Under the pieces are notes generated by a model. The model was not told the DNA's origin, did no database searches, and saw only the letters and a list, made by a program, of their open reading frames with translations. The translations under genes and the position numbers were made by a program. DNA of 9,399 bases from an uncultured Acetobacter sp. (GTDB lineage: Bacteria > Pseudomonadota > Alphaproteobacteria > Acetobacterales > Acetobacteraceae), in the NCBI RefSeq assembly GCF_937875265.1, contig NZ_CALLXM010000291.1, positions 1 to 9,399 on the forward strand, read 5' to 3'. Shown one piece after another: positions 5,960 to 9,399 of the stretch (positions are counted from its first letter, which is position 1; the number at the start of each line of letters is the position of its first letter).

Positions 5960-7207
5960 ATGGCTGCTCAAAGCAATATGGTAATAGATGGCCCGGCCCT
6001 TTGGCGCGACCTTATGGAAACAGCGCGCTTTGGTGGCACACCAAAAGGGGGTATCTGCCGTCTGGCTTTGTCTGAAGAGGATGCAATGGTGCGCACATGG
6101 TTTGTCAAAACCTGTGAGGCGCTGGGCTGTACTGTAACCTATGATTCAATGGGCAATCAGTTTGCTCGCAGGCCGGGTCTGTGTGATGCGTTACCGCCCA
6201 TTATGATTGGCAGCCATCTTGATACTCAACCCACGGGTGGCAAGTTTGATGGTGTTTTGGGTGTGCTGGGTGGCATTGCCGTGCTGCGCGCCCTTCATGC
6301 AGCGGAAATTTCAACCCGACACCCCATAGAAGTGGTGAATTGGACAAACGAGGAAGGTGCACGCTTTGCGCCGCCCATGCTGTCATCGGGTGTGTTTGGT
6401 GGCGCGTTTACTCAGGAATTCGCGCGCAGTCGTGCCGATAAAAACGGTATTACGGTCGGGCAGGCTTTAGAGCAGATAGGCTTTATTGGCACAGAGGTAT
6501 GTGGCCAGCATCCTGCCAGCGCTTATTTTGAGTTGCATATTGAGCAAGGCCCGGTTCTGGAAGCCGAGGAAAAAACCATAGGTGTGGTGCAGGGCGTGCA
6601 GGCCATGCGCTGGTATAAGGTGACTGTAACAGGGCAGGATGCCCATGCAGGCACAACCCCTATGGGCATGCGTTCCGACGCGCTATGGGCTGCTGCGCGG
6701 ATGATAGACGGTGTGCATCAGGTTGCGATCAACCACGCCCCCGAAGGCTTGAGCACTGTTGGCATTATTGAGTGCCTACCTGCGAGCAGTAACGTCGTGC
6801 CGGGGCAGGTGGAGTTTACAGTCGATCTGCGCCACCCGTCTGATAGTATTCTGGAAGACATGGAAAAGGAATTCTACCAGACACTAGAACAGCTTGCCGT
6901 CTCCTGCGGGGTAGAGATGAGTATTTTGCCAACATGGGTTTCTGCCGCTGTGCATTTTGACCCGGTTTGCTTGTCCTGTGTGGAAGAGAGCGCTGAAGCC
7001 CTTGGTTATGCTGCACGTAAAATTGTTTCTGGCGCGGGGCATGATGCTGTGTACGTCGCAAAGGTCGTTCCCACAGCAATGATTTTTATTCCGTGCTGGA
7101 AAGGGATAAGTCACAACGAGGCTGAAAGTGCAGAACCTGATGATGCGACAGCGGGCGCCAACGTATTGCTGCATGCCGTCATGAAAGCAGATTCTGACTT
7201 GCCTTAA
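5960..7207 (+). CDS. M20-family Zn-dependent amidohydrolase (N-carbamoyl amino acid/allantoate/ureidopropionate type)
   Basis: The 415-residue enzyme hydrolyses the amide or ureido bond of carbamoyl-type substrates. Two-metal ligands are visible: His86 in SHLDT, Asp97 in GGKFDG, Glu131/Glu132 in NEEG, His193 in ELHIEQGP and His385 in SHNEAE. The substrate-side residues typical of the allantoate amidohydrolase/beta-ureidopropionase/L-carbamoylase group are also present: DAHAG (227-231), SSNVVPG (276-282) and DLRHP (289-293), which bind the carboxylate. Length is standard for the family. The frame also opens at a TTG (5924) overlapping the dehydrogenase stop. ATG 5960 is preferred because AAAAGGACGG (5946-5955) sits just upstream and the first 12 residues of the longer form look unlike the family. 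Being last in an operon headed by a guanidino hydrolase, it is likely to cleave that enzyme's ureido product or a related ureido acid. The exact substrate is unresolved. Confidence 0.9.
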   Translation: MAAQSNMVIDGPALWRDLMETARFGGTPKGGICRLALSEEDAMVRTWFVKTCEALGCTVTYDSMGNQFARRPGLCDALPPIMIGSHLDTQPTGGKFDGVLGVLGGIAVLRALHAAEISTRHPIEVVNWTNEEGARFAPPMLSSGVFGGAFTQEFARSRADKNGITVGQALEQIGFIGTEVCGQHPASAYFELHIEQGPVLEAEEKTIGVVQGVQAMRWYKVTVTGQDAHAGTTPMGMRSDALWAAARMIDGVHQVAINHAPEGLSTVGIIECLPASSNVVPGQVEFTVDLRHPSDSILEDMEKEFYQTLEQLAVSCGVEMSILPTWVSAAVHFDPVCLSCVEESAEALGYAARKIVSGAGHDAVYVAKVVPTAMIFIPCWKGISHNEAESAEPDDATAGANVLLHAVMKADSDLP

Positions 7208-7247
7208 AGAGTAAGTTTTAGAAATCTATTCCCTCACGCTATCCTGA

Positions 7248-8366
7248 TTAGGGCCCTGAGTTCGGCACGGTAGCGTGGAGGGTAAAGCTTTCTCCCCGGG
7301 CATCGGGTAGGCGGAGGAGGGGGCCGACGAATTTGGGGTCGCGTACGGCATTTTTATGCTCAAGCAGGCCGATCAGGCGGGCGGCTTCGCCTGATTGTCC
7401 TTCTAGTGTGACCTGCCCTTGTTTCACTGAAAGAGATTCGAGAAACGTATTGTCCGGCAGCGCCTCTGTCAGGCTGGCAAGAAGGTGCAGGGGCGAGCCT
7501 ATCCGCTGGGCTTCACGGCTGAGCAGATTGCTTCCGCTTGTGAGTGCCTCAATGCGGTTACGGAGCGTCTCAGCAACCAGCCGAGAAGGCTGTAGCGTTT
7601 CGAGGCGGCTGTTCAGGCGGTATTCTGTGAGGGATTGCCACAAGAACGGCGCAGCCAGACACATCCCTGCTGCAAGCACGATGCTGATAAGCAGTTTATT
7701 GGAGGCGTGAGCGTTCATGCCGTGATCAGTCACGGTAAGGCTCGCTGCGTCGCCCTCGGGTCGGTTTGCGAAAGTAACAGGCGTCAGGTGTGCAGCCTTG
7801 AGCGCTTCAAGCCAGGGGGTCAGTCTGGCAAGGGGCGCAACACTGAGCAGAAACTCAGCTTCTGCGGGATGCTCGGAGGGGAGGGGCGAGAGGCCCCATA
7901 GGATCTCGCTGGATGGGAGGGGAACAATCCGCTCCATCTCATACCCGACAAAATGGACAGCCTCGGCTCTTGCCGTAGCCGGAATGCGGATAACCCGCTG
8001 TAAAATAGGCAATCCGGGAATAACAACACCCACCGAAACAGGGGGCTGTTTTCGGGGCAGCCGTGCGCGTGATCTGCTTGCAGCACAGAGGCTGGCAATC
8101 TTCGCCATACCCTCCGGTGTGGCTGGAACATTGTGCGGCGCGTCTTCGGGGGACCGTGGGAGGAGGGTCAGTATTCGCCTGTCGGGATCAATAACCACGG
8201 TCGGAGTGGCGTAACGGTTTTGAAAAGCGTGCAGAGCCTGCCGCATGCGGGCCGGGAGCCAGCGGGTGGCCACTTTGTGCAGCACGGCTCCGTTCTGCTC
8301 AATCCACCAGTGGCCGAAGGCACTTCGGGAGACGGGGCTCAAAAAAATCTCATTCAGACTACTCAT
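7248..8366 (-). CDS. GspL/PilN-like inner-membrane secretion or pilus assembly protein
   Basis: A 372-residue protein with a soluble N-terminal part (about 1-220), one transmembrane helix (about 225-244, LLISIVLAAGMCLAAPFLW), a charged helical/coiled stretch (about 247-285) and a compact C-terminal domain (about 290-372). The latter carries the LTEALPDNTFLESL and QVTLEGQSGEAARLIGLLE pattern seen in PilN and GspL. The N-terminal part resembles the reduced actin-like cytoplasmic domain of GspL. In type II secretion GspL links the ATPase to the periplasmic platform, and in type IV pili PilM/PilN do this. The ATG at 8366 has GAGCAGG a few bases upstream. No gspM, gspE or other secretion gene lies nearby in this window: it converges on the hydrolase gene (40-base gap, no clear terminator) and is divergent from a cytochrome gene. 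Moderately sure of family, unsure which system it serves. Confidence 0.72.
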   Translation of the reverse strand: MSSLNEIFLSPVSRSAFGHWWIEQNGAVLHKVATRWLPARMRQALHAFQNRYATPTVVIDPDRRILTLLPRSPEDAPHNVPATPEGMAKIASLCAASRSRARLPRKQPPVSVGVVIPGLPILQRVIRIPATARAEAVHFVGYEMERIVPLPSSEILWGLSPLPSEHPAEAEFLLSVAPLARLTPWLEALKAAHLTPVTFANRPEGDAASLTVTDHGMNAHASNKLLISIVLAAGMCLAAPFLWQSLTEYRLNSRLETLQPSRLVAETLRNRIEALTSGSNLLSREAQRIGSPLHLLASLTEALPDNTFLESLSVKQGQVTLEGQSGEAARLIGLLEHKNAVRDPKFVGPLLRLPDARGESFTLHATVPNSGP

Positions 8367-8671
8367 GACCTGCTCACGCCTGTCTTGCTGCTGCGCGAAG
8401 ACGTCGGAGGGGTCTTAACATTGGCATCTTGTACATGACGATGCTCAATTTGTGACAGTTTTGAGAAGGCTGGTCTGTCTCAGGCTTATCATGCGCTTTT
8501 TGGTGGCCTTTTCACGAAACGATCATAATCTGGAGGAGAGGTTAATGTTAAGCAGCGCGCGCCTGCTAAATACTCTCCCCTGTGTCTTGTTCAGGGAAAG
8601 GTGGTTTCAGGCAGAAAATGCTGGTGTGGTGAGGGGCCGGGTTCGCGCTCTCCAAAAGAAGGTTCTCATTC
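8367..8671. other. Divergent intergenic region before the cytochrome peroxidase
   Basis: This 305-base region separates the leftward GspL-like gene and the rightward cytochrome. On the plus strand TTGAGA (8461-8466) with TATCAT (8487-8492) has an over-long 20-base spacing, and a later CATAAT (8524-8529) lacks a good -35. Neither is convincing. The clearest signal is the strong Shine-Dalgarno GGAGGAGAGG (8532-8541) before a small reading frame described separately. No stable hairpin terminator was recognised. Confidence 0.4.
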
Positions 8672-8685
8672 GTGCGATCTTTTAA
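8545..8685 (+). CDS. Possible 46-residue small protein or leader peptide
   Basis: An ATG at 8545 follows GGAGGAGAGG (8532-8541) at near-ideal spacing, the strongest ribosome site in the window. The frame runs 46 codons to TAA at 8683-8685 and overlaps the GTG start of the cytochrome gene by 14 bases in a different frame. The product is basic (many Arg/Lys, with one Trp) and has no recognisable domain, signal peptide or membrane helix. It may be a coupling leader that delivers ribosomes to the cytochrome start. It could equally be a chance frame in which the strong site has another explanation. Confidence 0.35.
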   Translation: MLSSARLLNTLPCVLFRERWFQAENAGVVRGRVRALQKKVLIRAIF

Positions 8686-9399
8686 GCTGTTTCAATCAAC
8701 GTGTCTGGTAACCGGGTGTGCTGTCCTGCTAACGCTGGGCCTAACCGGGCAGGTTAAAGCCCAGCCTGCGGCAGGGGCGTCCTGTAATCCTGCCGCTGAT
8801 GGGAGCAACCCATGCCCTCGCACCCTGCATATCCACCCACAGCGCCCTCTATCCACAATGGCAACTGTGGGCAAAGCCATGTTTTTCGATCAGACCCTCT
8901 CAGGGTCTGGCAAGCTGTCCTGCTCGTCCTGCCATGTGCCGGAGCTGCATTACGGGCCTGCCGGGAACACGCCGGTTTTCAAAGGCGGGGCAGGATTTGA
9001 CCGTGAGGGACGGCGGGAAATTCCCAGCCTGACATATCTGGAACGTCAGCCACCGTTCAGCATTGGTCCGGATGATGCTGTGGCAGATGATGTCGCCCCT
9101 ACTATTGCTGTGCCGGTTACGGGCGGCGCACATGCTGCCAAAAGTGCGGTCAACACAACAAGTTCTGCAGCTAATCTGGTTCCTCAGGGCGGGTTGTTCC
9201 TTGATGGCCGCGCCGATACGCTGCATCAGCAGGCTAGCGGCCCCATGTTTGACCCTGATGAAATGGCGGCAATACCGGAAAAGGTCAGCGCACGTCTTCA
9301 GACTGCTGATTACGCAGCGCCGTTGCGGGACCTTGCGGGTATTCGTGGAAAGAAGTCTTCCGATTTTCTGCTCTCGGAAGGTCTGTTTGCGTTAGCGCG
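8672..9399 (+). CDS. Di-heme cytochrome c peroxidase/MauG-family protein, 5' part
   Basis: The frame starts at a GTG (8672) with AAGAAGG (8656-8662) 9 bases upstream and is open to the window end: 242 residues are seen, the C-terminal half is missing. An in-frame stop at 8630-8632 and no other ATG/GTG between it and 8672 support the start. A signal peptide is clear (basic start, hydrophobic about 11-25, cleavage-like VKA|Q at 30), so it acts in the periplasm. The first heme site is CSSCH (84-88), preceded by GKAMFFDQTLSGSG. Family landmarks REIPSLTYLER (114-124), GGLFLDGRADTLHQQ (173-187) and DPDEMA follow. Residues about 133-172 are a low-complexity insert before GGLFLDGR. The family reduces hydrogen peroxide or performs heme-based oxidation of proteins. 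The second heme site should lie beyond the window. Confidence 0.88.
   Translation, partial: MRSFKLFQSTCLVTGCAVLLTLGLTGQVKAQPAAGASCNPAADGSNPCPRTLHIHPQRPLSTMATVGKAMFFDQTLSGSGKLSCSSCHVPELHYGPAGNTPVFKGGAGFDREGRREIPSLTYLERQPPFSIGPDDAVADDVAPTIAVPVTGGAHAAKSAVNTTSSAANLVPQGGLFLDGRADTLHQQASGPMFDPDEMAAIPEKVSARLQTADYAAPLRDLAGIRGKKSSDFLLSEGLFALA

Noticed and set aside
5924..5962. TTG at 5924 as start of the M20 hydrolase, overlapping the dehydrogenase stop
   Set aside because: The overlap looks like coupling, but the ATG at 5960 has a clear AAAAGGACGG before it and gives the normal family length.
7798..8214. Plus-strand frames opposite the GspL-like gene
   Set aside because: Long antisense frames are common in GC-rich DNA, and the minus-strand protein has clear domain structure.

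Overview
The window looks like chromosomal DNA from a Gram-negative alphaproteobacterium, most likely an acetic acid bacterium (Acetobacteraceae). This placement is inferred from moderate-to-high GC content by eye, the general protein flavour, periplasmic c-type cytochrome biogenesis and a GspL/PilN-type envelope protein. No rRNA, tRNA, CRISPR array or insertion sequence was recognised.

The core (about 263-7207) is a divergent locus around a 407-base regulatory region. Leftward (minus strand) run a LysR-type regulator, a fused solute-binding/permease protein of the polar amino acid ABC class, and its ATPase. These three genes overlap end to end and read as one operon. Rightward (plus strand) run a guanidino-group hydrolase of the dimethylargininase/arginine deiminase superfamily, a D-2-hydroxyacid dehydrogenase resembling glyoxylate/hydroxypyruvate reductase A, and an M20-type zinc amidohydrolase of the N-carbamoyl amino acid/allantoate/ureidopropionate group. 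The parts suggest uptake of a guanidino or ureido acid, deimination of the guanidino group to a ureido compound, hydrolysis of the ureido group to free amine, CO2 and ammonia, and reduction of a 2-oxo acid. LysR would sense the substrate. The individual families are well supported. The joint pathway and its substrate are inference.

The right part (7248-9399) appears unrelated to that locus. A lone GspL/PilN-like inner-membrane protein converges on the hydrolase gene. Divergent from it, after about 305 bases, starts a di-heme cytochrome c peroxidase/MauG-family protein that is cut by the window end. It uses a GTG start, and a 46-codon small reading frame with a very strong Shine-Dalgarno sequence overlaps that start, suggesting translational coupling.

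The left end (1-262) has no convincing gene. It holds inverted repeats downstream of the transporter operon.
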